Source: Trochalopteron elliotii (Eukaryota; Chordata; Aves; Passeriformes; Leiothrichidae). From it: a stretch of DNA of 64,000 nucleotides. The first letter of the stretch is position 1, and each line of letters begins with the position of its first letter. Positions 34,541-48,400 of this stretch are shown here, in pieces. The stretch spans positions 558,001-622,000 of the forward strand of contig JANPWX010000444.1 in the NCBI GenBank assembly GCA_024734555.1, in the 5' to 3' direction. The notes under the pieces are model-generated. The model was not told where the DNA came from. It made no database searches and saw nothing but the letters and a program-made list of their open reading frames with translations. The position numbers and the translations under genes were made by a program.

Positions 34541-37500
34541 GACAGTTTTGAAGGGGAAAGGCATTAGCACAGTAAATGATCTTTGCAACTAAAGCTGAAT
34601 ACATAGCAAAGTGAAAAAGGAGGACATGTCAAATTATCTTTTCAGAAAGGAATTATGAATGCAAATTCACACTGGTGTTGCTTGACTCACATTAAATATT
34701 AACAAAAGATACAATTCAGTATTAAGATGTCCTTTATCAAAAGAGGTGAATCAACACAATAGACTCTTCCAAAAGTTTCATTATTGAATAGAATTTCTCA
34801 GTATACACTTTTACATCCTAGAGTAAATTGTTAATCTTTTACTCAAAATTAAAAGCTACTTCCTCTAACAGGCAGCAGGTGCCAGTGGTCTACCTCCCAC
34901 CATTCTGGCAGCCAAGGAAAATTCAACTATGTTGGCTGTCCCTCTTCATGCTGCTTCTGCCATTGGTTGGGAAGATTGATATTATTTTGCTAGGCCTGTC
35001 AACCCGAATAACTGTATGATCACATCACAAGTAAATTTAGGGTAATTAATCTCACAGAGGCAGTGGAGATACTACTGTGCAGGCTCAGGAAGCCAGAAAA
35101 TGTACAAAGAATTGCCAGAGGTCTGATACTCTGATTTCCAGCAAATTAGTAACACTGGGCAGACCATAGTTATCAAAAATATGCCTGCCTAATCATAACC
35201 AGATCATTACATACATTTTTCAAATCTAATTTATTAGTATTAGAACTCTGGAATCATTAGTAATGTCTAGAGGAGTACCTTCCATGCCATAAAGTCTGTA
35301 TTCTTATGACACATTTCTAATTGTCCAGAAACCCCACTCCACTGGTATTTTCCAGTAGGTTATTCACATGGGCAGTACCAACACCCCATGCTGGGGACAT
35401 GTCAGCATAAAGACTTCCACAAAGCCAGAGTATAAATAAGAGACTCATTAACACCCCAGCAGTGAACTACTTCTGTGAAGATCTGAATAAATTGTTTGTT
35501 AATTCTAGAAGCACCAAGTCTCTGACAATGTATTCTTTGGGAGAGGAATGTACTGTACAAAATGCAATCATGGCAGTAATCTCTAATCATATTATTCAGA
35601 CTGGTTACCATCATCCTTATGAATAAATTGTAAGACTCCTGAAGCAGCTTTCTTAGGCTGGCCTGAGTCTGAAAATTCTTAGAACAGTCTTGGTTGATGT
35701 CTTCAGCAATTAGGTTGCCATTGTCTCAACAGCATAGTTTGACAAGAAAAGAGTGCTCTGGTCAAAGTGACACATTCTGATGGAAGTTTTGACAGACAAG
35801 CAATAAGTATTTCTGCCAAATAACAAGTGATTCTGAAGCTGAAAATTTGTTCTTTCCTCAGGGTATGAGAAAAGAATTTGTGAAGTCAGTATGCTACCGG
35901 CACTCATTGTTCTCCTTTCTCTGTGCAAAATACTTGTCAGCCTGGCCACTGAGGAGAAGAGGAGGAAACCTCAAAATGACTTTCATGCTGTTAACATCTT
36001 AGTTACCCTTTACATTCATCGTATTTATCTCAGAGCACATTAAATTTAAAATAAAACTGACACAAACTTAAGGACAGAAAGTAATTTTCCAACTTAAATT
36101 TGAAGTATGCTGGCAAATATTTTCTTTCTGAAAGGAGAATATGAGCAAGGGATGGCTTTTTCTTATTATAGGAAGTGCAATGACATTCAGAATCATTTTA
36201 TACAGCTTCAAGGCAGTAAGTAATGTCTACAGCAACTGTATGTTAACAGTGCTCACTACCGTTATGCATTATTGATTATTTTTCATGAAAAAATGCTTTT
36301 TTTTCCCCCTTGGTTGCAGGGTAATCGCCAAAGTTCTGTGAAAAATTACAAATAGCTCTAAGAATTGTTTATATAAGGCAGAAGAATGCTTGCAAAGATA
36401 GCCTAGAAATGTTGCAACAAATCCCATTTCTACATTACATCACTAAAGGATCACCTTTGTTTTCAGAATTTTAATTTGCAAACACAAATGGTTACAGTTC
36501 ATTTGGCTGAAGCAATTATTGTTTGCCTGGTATTCATTCTCTTGGAGATTATTGCTTCTGTAGCAGGAGCAACCACACATGAAACAAGTTCTGAACTACT
36601 GCCATTTACTACACAGGATATTAAAGTAACCCTAAGCAGCATCAGTATAATTTGTTGTGGTGATCTGGGTGAGATAGTGAAGCATCTGTGATAGTTCAGG
36701 AGTTGTTCCTGCTGTGGGAGCAGAAGCTTTCAACAGAGAGGTAGGGAAAACATCTGAGAATGGTGAATTCTACTGTTATCTGACTGCAGCAATAATAACA
36801 AGCTTCCTCAGATGTTTCTTATTAGTATGGTTTAACTTACTTTCAAGGGGAAGTGTTCTTGTGCTTCATCTGAAATTCCAGTCTTGTACCTTCCTAACAA
36901 CTCATGTAGTATAAAACTCTTACACGTTTTAGCCTGTAATTCTTGTCTATTTGTATTGGGGGGGGAAATAGTTCTGTCTATTGCTCAGAACTCTGATTGT
37001 TTTGAATAATTTTGTTGATTTGTAGTATGCATCATTCACATTCACAGTATATTGTAAAATATAATTCAGTGCAACAAAGTAATGTATCCAGAGTTGCATA
37101 GAGGGAGCTCTTGCTTTGTTTTTCCAATGCAGTAATGCAGTATTTCCAGGCAGTGAGACATTTCTGTTATTTGTTAAAGGCTGAGGCAGTAGCCCCCAAG
37201 ATATTGTGTTATTTGCTGACTTGCTTATGTATCTTACCTAGAATAATTGTCTTTAAAATGCAAATGTTTACACCTGCTATTTGTTTCATATAAAGATGTC
37301 AGAAGAATAAACTCTGTGTAAAATTGATGCTTTATGATCCCCTATTGCACAAAGAAGAAATTTCTCATTCTAGCATGTATAAAATATGAACAGGAACCCT
37401 ACAAAATTATCAGTAGAAGAATTAACACTTGTCATGAACCTATGTAGTTTGGTTCCTCCCTTTATCTTGGATTTGTAACTGTGTATTTTGTTCCCATCAT

Positions 37501-40500
37501 TGTTAACCTGTTATTTAATCTGCAGTTGCAGTTCAAAACTTTTCATGTGTTCAATGTGCTTGTTGTGTTTCAATTTTCCTTTTCCTGGAGTTGTTTGCCT
37601 TTCAGAGAATGTTTGAAGTTCAGCTGCTAAACAAACACTAGGAAGAATAAGGTTTCCTTCCCTATTACTTATATGGAAAGCATTATTTTCTGGTTTTTTC
37701 TCATAAGGAGTCAGAGAGTACATGCATCATAGACCCTTAGGGTAGCAAATAGGGGAAAAGAGACACTTGAATGAGAATCTCATGCTACGTGTACTAACAA
37801 AACAAATACTCTTATGGGTGTGATATTCTAAAAGTGGCTGACTTATGTACCTATTTTCTACATGAAATTGTATTCATTTTGTAGTTCTTTACAGCCTACA
37901 AGTGAGACAAAGTATTTTTAGAAGCTGTTAGTTACACAGCAGTTTTTTAAGAAAATTACACCTTCCAAATACAGCACAGCTGGTGAAAGTATATGGTATA
38001 GTATCTATAAGCTTTGACATTCTTTACAATTCAGTGTTCTAGGGTTTTTTTCTCAGTAAGCTGGGATACTTATATGAGGTAGCAGACTGTCCTGAAGGAC
38101 TAAATAAGATGGCTGCTCAGACTGGATGCTGTAGTAAGTTCTGTTAGCTATAATTTTTGGTGCAGTTGCTCTCATATCATAATTCTGCCTGTCTGAGTTA
38201 TTCCAGTAAATCTGTAGATCATGAAGGATTTAACACACATCTAGAAGAAACTGGGATAATTCAGAAAAGTCAATGAAGCTCTTGTTTATTGAGGTGAAAG
38301 TGTTCCAAAATATTCTGAAATACTTTAGAAAGCAGATTTTTTTTGTCGAGTTAATGATTTTAAAACTCCTAGGAAATAAAGTCACTACTTTACATGTCTA
38401 CTTTAGTTTAAATAAAGGTGTGTGAATTTGTATCTTTAAAATATTTTATGGGTTTTCAAGACAGTGTTTACTTTACTAGACACAATCTGAAACTTTAACA
38501 GATCCACTAGCATCAGTAAAACAAAATGAGTGGTAGTAAAATCAGTGTTGTTGAAGGTCAAATACTGTTCATTGATTGGCAATAGATGACAAGACTTTTT
38601 TTGATGGTTCTTATCTGAAAAAGTATCTTCATGTTTAGGGAACAAGAGCCCAATAATTCTAAACCATCTAGTTTCAGATTATCCCAGTTGTCACTTCATC
38701 TAGTTCCTTGTTTGGTTTTGGGGGGTATTTTGTTGTTTTGGTGTGGGGGTGTTTTTGTTAGGTTTTTTTTAAGAACTGCAGTATACTGTGTCCCTTGGAA
38801 AACATTTTTTTGGAGGCTGGTTATAAAGTTCTGTTCTTCTTAAGCTCTCAGGAAGGGTGTTTTTGCCTGGGAAACAGTAAAGCATATCCCTGGCTTTTAG
38901 TGGGAATAAAATGTGTGTCTCCTGATTCGGTTTCTAAGTTCTACTACTCTTACCCTCTTACATAAGGTAAAAAAGGATTTTTTTCCTGCTGGGTCCTTGT
39001 AGGTGCCCTGCTCTACACCACTGTGTTCTTAGGCTCTGTAGAGTCCAGATTAGGGCTCTAGATTTGCTTTAAGGCACAGACTGGTACAATCTGCCAGGTT
39101 ATGAAGAGAGCCGGCACATAAGACAATCCAGCATGCCCTACCTCTGCAGGACATGGGGCAGCCTGGTTCAGCTGGGAAAGTTGAAGGGGAAAAGAGTAAT
39201 ACAAAATGAAAATTTCTTGCAATTTTTCTCTTTTTTTTTTTTGTCACCATGAGATTTCCAGTTGGTCAAAAGTATAGCAGTAGCCAATTATACAAAATGT
39301 CTGGGTTTAGCTGAGTGAAAACACTGTTCTCCAGATGCAAAGGATTTGTAGTTTACATTCTGTGAATTTGCAGTAAGCTTTTGTGTTATTGTGGGCTGAG
39401 TGATCTGTCAAAAAAACCCTATAACCACGAAAAAAAACTTTATGAAAATACCACTACAATTAAAATTAAAGAACTCTAGCCAGTGTGTTTTCTAGGCCTT
39501 CTCTGATATGTGTAGATACTTTTTAACATATATACATTTCTACAGTGCCAGTACTAATTTTTTTTTACTTTGGAAAAAAAAATCCAAGTTTGTCTTTTGA
39601 TTTGGTTACATCTAGTAATCTTATAGACTGTTCTTCATTTTTTGCTAGTGTTTGCTATAAATTGACTTTCCCTGAGTGAAAACTTTATGTATGTACATAA
39701 AGAAATAATATTTTGTGGAGAATTGTACTAATAACAAGAACTTTATTCCCAGAGGGAACAAAAAGTATATTTCCTTGAACTTGAAGATCTAAGAAATCGT
39801 ATGACTTGGCCAATTGTCACTGGTTTGCCTGGTTAAGCAATCAAAAAACCTGACACTCTGTCGTATATTAATAACCTTTCATAATCATACACTTGCATCA
39901 AGTGTTTGATCCCAGATGAAAGAAATCTCTTATTTTTCTACACACACTTACTGATAATTGTGTCTTGGATTTATATATACAGATTTATATGTGATACAAT
40001 ATTTCTGCATTATCAATGTAAACATGTAAATGGTTGTGTTTACAGTGCCTGGTTTTGGGCTAATTGTATTAGCCATTGAGTTATTTGTGTGTATCAAGTT
40101 AACCCTGACTGAACTTAGATTTTCTTCCAGCTTTTGAATATTTCATCTAGAATTTACTAGTTTTTGTAAAGAACAAAACAAAAAATGCTGAACTGAGATA
40201 TTTCTGATTATCCAAAGGTATAGCTTTCCTTTTGTATAAAATTCCAGTAATTTATACAGAATATTTTGATAAATGCTTTTATTTGGTGCATATATGCTCC
40301 TCAGATTAGCAAAGCCCAAAAGACTTGAAACAGAAATTTGCAATGGGACTGACAAGTGAAATAAGAGCAATCTTGGGTCTAGAAAAGAATATAAACGTTC
40401 ATCCAAGAAAAATTACAATTTTGATGCATAATATTTAATAACTTGATCAAGTTGCATTGCAACTCTGGGTCTTGTAAAAGTCACAAGTAACTGTTATCAA

Positions 40501-40911
40501 ATCACACTTTGACAAGAATTCTTGGCATGAAGCAAGCATTTCTTAATACCTTTGTTCAGTATAGGAAATGAATTATGTCATTCAAACTTGTTGCAGATAA
40601 GAATGATAATTTGAGCTAGTTTTGTATAACAAATAATAACTAGCTAACAAAGTCACGTGAAAATATTGACCCTGTTCTGGAATTTAGTAAACTTTCTCAT
40701 AGTAATTTTGGTTTATATGCTGAGTTTTATTTTCATTTATATACATTAATTTTATGGTCAGTAAAAAATTAGAACATATATATAAATCACAAAAAAATAG
40801 GCTCATATTCACAAAGCATATTATAAAAAGAGTCTGTTACATACCCAGTGCCCTAACACTTATTCAAAACTGAACAATGACTGGAATCTATCCAAATGTG
40901 GACAAATGCTA

Positions 40912-40935
40912 AATACTGCCAGTATACTGCCAGTA
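40912..40935. repeat. 11-bp tandem duplication
   Basis: ATACTGCCAGT is repeated twice in tandem, followed by ATA. Confidence 0.85.
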
Positions 40936-41165
40936 TAAAACCAGTCTCTCTTGCAAGTATTCAGTGTCCCTAAGGGAATAGTGACCCGTACATTGCCATC
41001 CATAATAGCTACTTTCCCAGGAATAGAGGGGAAGAGAATGTTTGTACAACCAACTTTGGTAAGTTGAACTGCTTTTTCTTCTTATTTTGTTGTGGTTTAG
41101 TGGCAATCAATGGACTCAGAGAAGGGACTGTCTTGCTAATTGCAGTGTCAGAGACAGAGGCAGAA

Positions 41166-41207
41166 GAATCAGAATCAGAATCAGAATCAGAATCAGAATC
41201 AGAATCA
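41166..41207. repeat. (GAATCA)7 hexamer repeat
   Basis: Seven perfect units. The plus-strand translation gives a Glu-Ser repeat inside a 75-codon frame (41064-41291) and an Arg-Ile repeat in another frame. No family similarity or conserved context supports either as a gene. Confidence 0.95.
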
Positions 41208-44200
41208 GACCAAGTGTTAACTCTCTACTCATCCATTGTGCTATCTTGCTTTCTAGTTGGCTTTTATATTGCCTTTTCTGTCCAGCAGTGAGTTTCTTGT
41301 CTTTTTCATTTTGCTGTAACTTACAATTCTTTGTCTAGATACTTGGAATATCATTACACAGCTCTGTTTAAAGGTGGCCCTTTCAAGCACTGAAATATAA
41401 GCCCTTGCAACAACTGTCCAGGATGGTATAGAGGAGACAAAGAAGAAAAAGAGTCCAGGAAGTTTTAAATTAGGACTTTCCCCATCTCAAACAAGGCCTA
41501 CCAGACAAAAATACCCCCACGATTCTTAGCAGAGGAGGATGTTTCTGATAGCAATTGCCTGATTCAGACAAATTCTTAAATAAGGATAAGGATAAGCAAC
41601 ATAACTCATTAAATAAGTAGGCTTCCCCTTTGACACAAGTTCCACATTCTCTCCAGAGTTTATGACCATGGGAAAGGAAATACAGAAGTTCCTAGACTTT
41701 TATGGGCCAGGCAGACAGAATCTGAGCTATTCCAGAGGAGCCTTATCTTCCTCTTCCATGTCACTATTCTATCCTCTAGTTCATGAAGAGAAAGAGCTAT
41801 TCAAAGCATGTCTAGAAGGATTCAAGAGTTGAAGAAAATCCCATGCACTATAAGAACACTGTGGGTGGGAAGCACCTTTTTCACAATGAGAAAATAGCAG
41901 GAAAAGATTTTTTTTGTCTTTAGTCAGTACATTCAACTGCATTCATTGATGGAGATGGACTGCAGGATTTTTCTTTAGCAGAGTGAGAAGAATTACTGGT
42001 GTCTCATCTTTTTTTTCTTACGTTTTTTTTTTTTCTCTTGTTTTTTTTTCTAAAACCAGAGCACTTGTTTATATTAGTAGGTGGAAAGAAAGCAGCAGAA
42101 AGCAATGTAAAGACAGGGCTCCCAGGAGGAGAGAACACAGTGTTCCACAGAAGATGTTAAACCAGACTTACATAGACTTACAGGCATAAAAGTTCCTTAG
42201 TGAGATCTGTAGTTGAAGGCACACATCACCTCTAAAAGGGAAAGCTCATTCGGTAGAGAAAGTGTGCAGCAGACAGTGATGATGAAGGATGAAGATGATG
42301 ATGAAGACAAATTTACACCATGCTGTTTCTTTTGTTCTATAATTTTTGTGAAGCTTTGCACTCTCTGCTAGATGTTCTTGTTTCTGATACCGTCAGCAAT
42401 GACTGGTAGTATGCTAAATAGATACAGATGATGTACTCTGATTGGTTGGTGTGTTATGGAATAATGTTTACTGAATATTTAAATAACTATTATCAATTTT
42501 GCTGTGACTTTTTTTCTGTGCTTTGATTTTCTCTAGGCCAAATTGAAATGTACAGAACAAGATAAAGGGAACAGGGAGGGAGTAAGGGGTGATTCTTTTG
42601 CAAGTGGTAGTTGCTTCCTATAAAAACCTGCTACAAAGAACATTTGATGACAGTTGGACTGAATTTTCCAGTTGGGCATCTTCTGAAAGGAAGGAAATTC
42701 TGTTGTCTGATCCAAGACCCAGTAAGTAGGGCTGATGAGGTTTACATGAACAGTGTACTATAGGTCTAAACTAAAACCTAAATGCAGATATGCCCTCTGA
42801 AGAAAAGTTTGGTGCTATCACAGAGACAGGTGAAAGTCCAAAGTAGGGATCAGGTGGGAGGCAGAGATCTGAGCATCAGGAGCTGTGCTATTGAAGTTGC
42901 AGGCTGTGATTTCCTTACTCCTGATAAGGGCTGTGATTGTGTTCCTTGTTTCGCTCTACAGACAAATGAGCTTAGAAGTTACTCCTGTCAGTGTGTGCTA
43001 GGTGTGATCTTAAAAGGCCTGCTAGATCTGGATTCTGGATTTGCACAGTGATTGCTTTCTGAATGGTACAGCTTTACATGGGAATTAGGAGTTAATCTCT
43101 AGCATATCAGCACATCAGCTCTGGATTTGAACAACAGCCTGCCATATAAATGCTGTGAGCACAGCTCAAGCACTGCAGTGCTCAGAGAATCAGGCACTTC
43201 AGTCTTTGGCAGCAACATGTTTTTATTGTGACTTAATTTTGGTTATTTTAGTGTGCTTAAATCTCTTTCTTGAGAAAAACAGAATTCAGAACTGATGGTT
43301 ATGATTAGGATTAAGGAGCTGTCCTATTAAGCACTATACAAAATATACTGAAGGACAGAGCTCTAAAGAACATAATATCAGGCAAAAGAAAAAGAGAAGT
43401 GAAATATCTTGTTTCTCTAGTAGATCAAGAAAAATAATGTTTTCTCAGTCTTATGGCACATGACTGCATGTTGCTGCTTCTAATAGAATTGTTTACTTAT
43501 AATTATTTGCAAAGTAGCCTATTTCTTTTCAAATATACTTCGTTTTCTAACAGCTTCTTGGCCCTTCTTGTGCTGCCCTCTTCAACAACTACAAAGTTTT
43601 TTTTCTCTGGTCAGATTGTGTAAAGTACTGAGTTCTGTTAACTCTACTAAATCAAGCCTCAGCTCCTTCCACTATCAAACCTTCCAAACCAAACTGCAAT
43701 ATAAATAACCAGAATTAAAGACTGTAATACAACAGTTGTATATTTCATTGACCAGAGAATCAAGTTAAAATTGTGACAGTAATTAATAGTATAGAATTCC
43801 TAATGTCTCAAATGCCGATGTCCAGTCTGCACTAATGTAAATTCATAATCTGCTTTCTGAGATCACCTTACTTATCTCTTGTCATATTATTATTTACTCT
43901 GTTTATTAATAAAGAAATTGTATTCTCATATTCTCAGTTTAAACGTTGATAAGCATGGAACTGTAGATGGTGGAAGGAGCTGCCAGTCCATTCTTGTAAG
44001 AAGTGGAGAGCAGAGAATTACCAAGAGAAAATGTTTACACAGATGCCCAAAAGGAGCATTTAGAGCACAACAGCTCCATTAGTGGAGTTAATTGATAAGC
44101 ATGACCCAATTCCCTTCAGTCTAATTACCCCAATTCCCAAATTCCATGAAAAACCAACAGCTGAGTAATGCACAGCTGGAAGAAGGGCTTCAAATGCAGC

Positions 44201-44676
44201 TGTCTTTCTCCTTTTAACAGAGGATTAAAAAGATTCAAGAGATCATCATGATAAATGGAAACCTTTTCCTCATGTAAACTGTGGGGAGAGTGCTTGTTCT
44301 CTGCTTTCTCATGATTGTTGAGAGATAATGAGAACATGTAAATTTTTTCTCCAAAACCATATGAAAGGCAAAACCTGGCTTGTTACTGAGCATAACAAGT
44401 TTGATCCTGAGTGTCATATCATTCATAGCTCAGGAAATTTGCTATTCCTCTAGTGATTCTAACTGAAAGTAGAACCCATTGTTTTGTCATATGTGAATAA
44501 TATTTTCTTTAAGCATTTAACCTTCTTTTTTTGTTACTTTTTCTGTTTCTCTTCCAAATGCTTCCTACAGTTTTGTAAATCTCTTTAAAAATAAAAAATA
44601 TGTTGGTTTTTTTGTTAAATTCTTATTTCAAAAGTACCATTTTAACTGACTTATTATATGAGGTATGTTATAAATG

Positions 44677-45215
44677 ATCAACTAGCCAATCGGATATAAA
44701 GAATAAATTTTATTTTTCCATTTTAAATCTATCTGGGACAGCCACAGGGAACAACATTCGAATGTTGGGTGAAACAGCCGACTGACAGCAGGGTTGCTAT
44801 CTCGCACTGTTCCACCATTTGCTGGTGGTTGAGTCCGGGTTCTTATACTGTATTTTGTGCCTCCCGGCAGCAGAGGTATTGTGTTTTTCAAATTCAAACC
44901 CAGTCTTTCACTTGATGATGAACCCTGAACAGATTTCCCGGTACTGGGCCGCGTCTGAAAGGATTTTCCAGGAATCCTCTTTTGGGATGATGATGTCGTC
45001 AAATTCAGGGTCCACCCTCGAGATGGGTGTCGATGTGTTGATGGTGGGTTGATGGTCCGGGCGCCCAAGATCTGATTAGCTCAAGGAGCTACATCCTGGC
45101 AAGCCACCCTCCTTTCTGATGTAAATCGAGATATTAGTTTGTATACAAAGCATGTCCCGGTATTTGGTGAACGCCCATCCCAGTCTGGGAATTAAGGTTA
45201 CTTTTTATACTCACA
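44677..45215 (-). mobile_element. LTR-like element (probable solo LTR of an endogenous retrovirus)
   Basis: On the minus strand this block shows LTR order: a long upstream part (U3-like, about 45215-44850), a TATA box GTATAAGAAC at 44848-44839, and a poly(A) signal AATAAA at 44714-44709 about 130 nt downstream (R/U5-like). The left end shows TG and the right end CA on the plus strand, and both flanks carry GTTATA (left 44667-44672, right 45218-45223), a weak candidate target duplication that is not perfectly adjacent. The composition, with several CpG, differs from the AT-rich flanks. A 128-codon minus-strand frame (44682-45068) crosses the TATA box and poly(A) signal, so it is unlikely to be a protein. 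No internal retroviral genes flank it. Confidence 0.55.
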
Positions 45216-46603
45216 GGGTTATAGAAAATATACATTCTATCATCTACTATAACTTCCTTCTATGTTTTAATTGCACGAATTTATAATTACATTTATTACA
45301 AGATATAAGAGTAATATCTTTGAAAATACCTTTTGTGGACTCATCTGGATCACATGCATATATATATAAATTTGATATCTGGCCTCTTTTTTGTGATATA
45401 TTCATTCAGTATGTCTAGTTTCTTTTCACTGACATTTCTTTTTTCTCTACAGAAATTTATACGAATATGAAAAAAAGTACAGTCCTAATTCAAAATATAT
45501 TTGAAACATGTGGAATTCTGTTTCCAGAGAAAAAAATCATTAATCTTCTATCTGTCAGCATTCTTTTGTTTTGAGACTTCACTTTTTGGGGTATAAATAG
45601 TATGTGCATTGTACAGACATCCAGTATTGAAAGGGAACTCCTAGTGCTGGTTTACAAAGAACTGGATTTTAGTCAGCAGCAGTTCTTATTAAGTCAAGGT
45701 ACTTGTCAAAAAGTAACCTGGCTTTAAAGCCAATTAATCCTCAAATTTAGACATCTATAGGTGTGAGCTGAATATAGAAACATCTGCCACAAGATTGTAT
45801 GTCAGCTTTGTATGATGATAACAATTTTCAATCCAAGCTGTCTCAGTTTGTCATCTACTTCATATGACAGTATTTGGCAAGGAATTACAGCATCAGCTGA
45901 CATCCAGTGCAGAATGGATGCAACACACATGGAGGTACTCCGAAGATGGAGTTGAAGATTCCATGCTCCTTTATGTACCTGACAAAAATCCCATGTAAGC
46001 GTATACTACATAAGACTTCTCTCCTTTTCTGCCTGATCCTGCATTAGAATATGATAGCTTGCATTTAACCATGAGAGGTTTTTTAAATGTCAGTCAGTAC
46101 CAAAATAGGATACCTTGTGTGCTTTGCAAAGATGGGCAGTCTGGTCTCTACAGTCTGGAATCCCACTGCAGTTTCCTGGAAGTTGTAGAGTTAAAAATGT
46201 ACCATGTCCAACATGATTTTACTCCTTTCCTTGCCTGACAAATTTTGTTGTCTGGCCTGTTCTTGCCTTCTCATACATAGTATTTTACTACGATAATGTA
46301 CAACTTTCTTCTGCTATCCTTTCTACATGAGGGTTCAATGATGACATAAAAAACACCTATAAGTTAATTTTTATTATATCCAAATAATGCTCAATTTTAA
46401 ATTGAATTCTGTGATTGTGATATCTTATGTACTACTTCTTACAAATCAAACTATTTTAACTTGACTTTCACTTAATAATGGTAAAGAAACCTTCATGCTG
46501 GTTCTCTGGTTCTCTTTTAATTTGATGATTTAAAAAATCCAAGGCAAATATTTGTAGGATTTTCTTTTGTTGAGTTCAAAGAATGAACTTCAAACTTATA
46601 TGC

Positions 46604-46655
46604 AGAAGGCTGTATTTGTTTCAGTTAATCAGAAGGCTGTAATTGTTTCAGTTAA
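46604..46655. repeat. 27-bp tandem duplication
   Basis: AGAAGGCTGTATTTGTTTCA plus GTTAA (46604-46628) is followed by an almost identical copy (46631-46655), differing at one base. It is a recent slippage or duplication. Confidence 0.9.
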
Positions 46656-48119
46656 GTGCTGATGCCCACTGTACTCATTTAATCACATTTAAAGATCTAA
46701 TATTTGTGTCTAAATTGTATTTCTCTGATCCACCCTGAGCAAGGGGATAATGAGATCTATACAGTCTCAAGTACACCAGGAAATGAATCATGACTTAGAA
46801 AAAGAATTTCTCTTGTGTTCTCCCTTCCTGTTGTATGGGACTATGGGACTACTCCACTGGTCTCTGTGGAGCAGATTACTTGCTGTTGTCTACATGGCCA
46901 TATACTTTGGCTAGCAAGTATCAAAACCTCACCCTCAAGCATATCTATGGGGAGGGAGAGGAAAAAAATAATCAGTATGCAATTTGGTGGACATATTACT
47001 AAAAAGCTTATTCATGAAAAGTAATACTCTGCTTATGAAGGCTAAAAAATTGTCTGTAAAGTATGTTTCCTTACAAATAGCAACAGAATCTGTCTTTGAA
47101 CTGTTATTCCAGTGGTTCAATATTTCAGTCAGGGTATTCTATGGAAAACAAAGAATGCAGCTCAAACATGAAAAACTTTTCTCTTGAAATTACTTTTTCA
47201 TGCCTATGAACTGAATGTATTGAATATGGCATCTTATGATCTACCATGTCATGTCAAGTCTGCTTCTGAACAAAACAGTACTTTCTATGTAATTAAATTG
47301 AATATGAGAACTAACACTTTCTTAAGTCTCCTTAAACATTCTCCTGTTTCCATATCTCCTTATCCTAAAATTCTTCTTATCTCTATAAGTCAATAAAAAG
47401 TCATAGCAACGTATTGTTTCTCCAATAGTACAAGGAAAAAAATTCCAGAACTAAAGTAGTAAAAGAGTACATTCTATAAAAGACAACTTTCGTTTTTTTG
47501 GCAGCTTTTTGGTGCCAAACCAAGCTGAGCACCAGGTTTAAAAATATTCAAAGGCCTTATTTCCAAATTAAGTGAAAGTAGATAGTCCTTTTATTTGCAT
47601 GCTGAAAATCATTAAGCTAGTGTGAATGCCTTCAGAAACATACCTGCCTTAGTGCCTCTCATATTGTGTTGAGCGTGGAAACTCTGATTGATATAGAAAA
47701 ATAAACACATTAAAAGGAAACTTCATTTTTAGATGCTGGACTTTATTAAAAGCTTGCACTAAAGGTCACCTATAAAGATTTAGTAAAATATACATTGGCA
47801 CAGGTAGAAAACTTTCCATTTTACTAAGAAATATGTTTCAACTACAGCTGAGGTCTGTGTGAGTTACATGATTTTATAGAAGGTCAGTAGTAAGATTTTC
47901 TCTTCTAGATAGATATAATAGTTCCTATAGGAAGTAATGTTCATGCTTTAGAACTCCAAGCATAGATTTAAGCAGTTTTGTTTATCTTTTTTCATTCAGA
48001 TCCAGACCTACATGTACTACTTTGCAACAGAAAGCAAGCTGATTGATTTCCATGGGAGGAAAATGCAATTCATTTTCTTTAACAGCAAACTCTCATTTAT
48101 ATGACTAGTATTACCCCAA

Positions 48120-48400
48120 ATCAATATCAGAGTTAGTGAGGTCAAGATCACTTTCTGTGCAGTATGCACACAAGCAAATATGCAGATAATTCCAGATAAT
48201 TTTTTTAAAATGCCAAAAAAGTACTAATTGAGGGCTGATTATCCATTGCAAGTGTGGGAGCTGGTAAACTGAGCAGCAATTGTTTACCACACTGAGGGTT
48301 TTAATCACCCAAATAAATACTGGCACAAGGTGATAATCAGTCCCTTTCAGATTAAGCATAATTGGACTCTTATTTTCCAATTTCTTTGTAAGAAAATGCA
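48120..48400. promoter_or_regulatory. candidate conserved enhancer-like stretch
   Basis: Unique sequence with many TAAT/ATTA and GATTA cores (GGCTGATTATCCATTG, TTTTAATCACC, GGTGATAATCAG, CATAATTGG) and two AATTGTTTAC/GGTAAAC-type forkhead cores. It resembles a conserved non-coding element. Motif content only. Confidence 0.25.

Larger units (their letters stand above)
25671..44670. other. gene-poor intergenic block
   Basis: Nineteen kb of AT-rich sequence. I read both strands for spliced exons and found none that resemble a protein family; the longest frame, 33350-33664 (104 codons, plus), has no recognisable domain. It contains a CR1 scrap (27605-27720), a hexamer repeat (41166-41207), T-rich tracts (38705-38775, 42008-42050) and a motif-dense stretch at 34.3-34.5 kb. 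The setting matches the long interval between NEIL3 and VEGFC known in other amniotes. Confidence 0.7.

Noticed and set aside
41064..41291. Small Glu-Ser repeat protein with a hydrophobic C-terminus
   Set aside because: The repeat is explained by the GAATCA hexamer array; no promoter, splice or family evidence.
44682..45068. 128-codon minus-strand ORF as a gene
   Set aside because: It runs through the TATA box and poly(A) signal of an LTR-like element and resembles no known protein to me.
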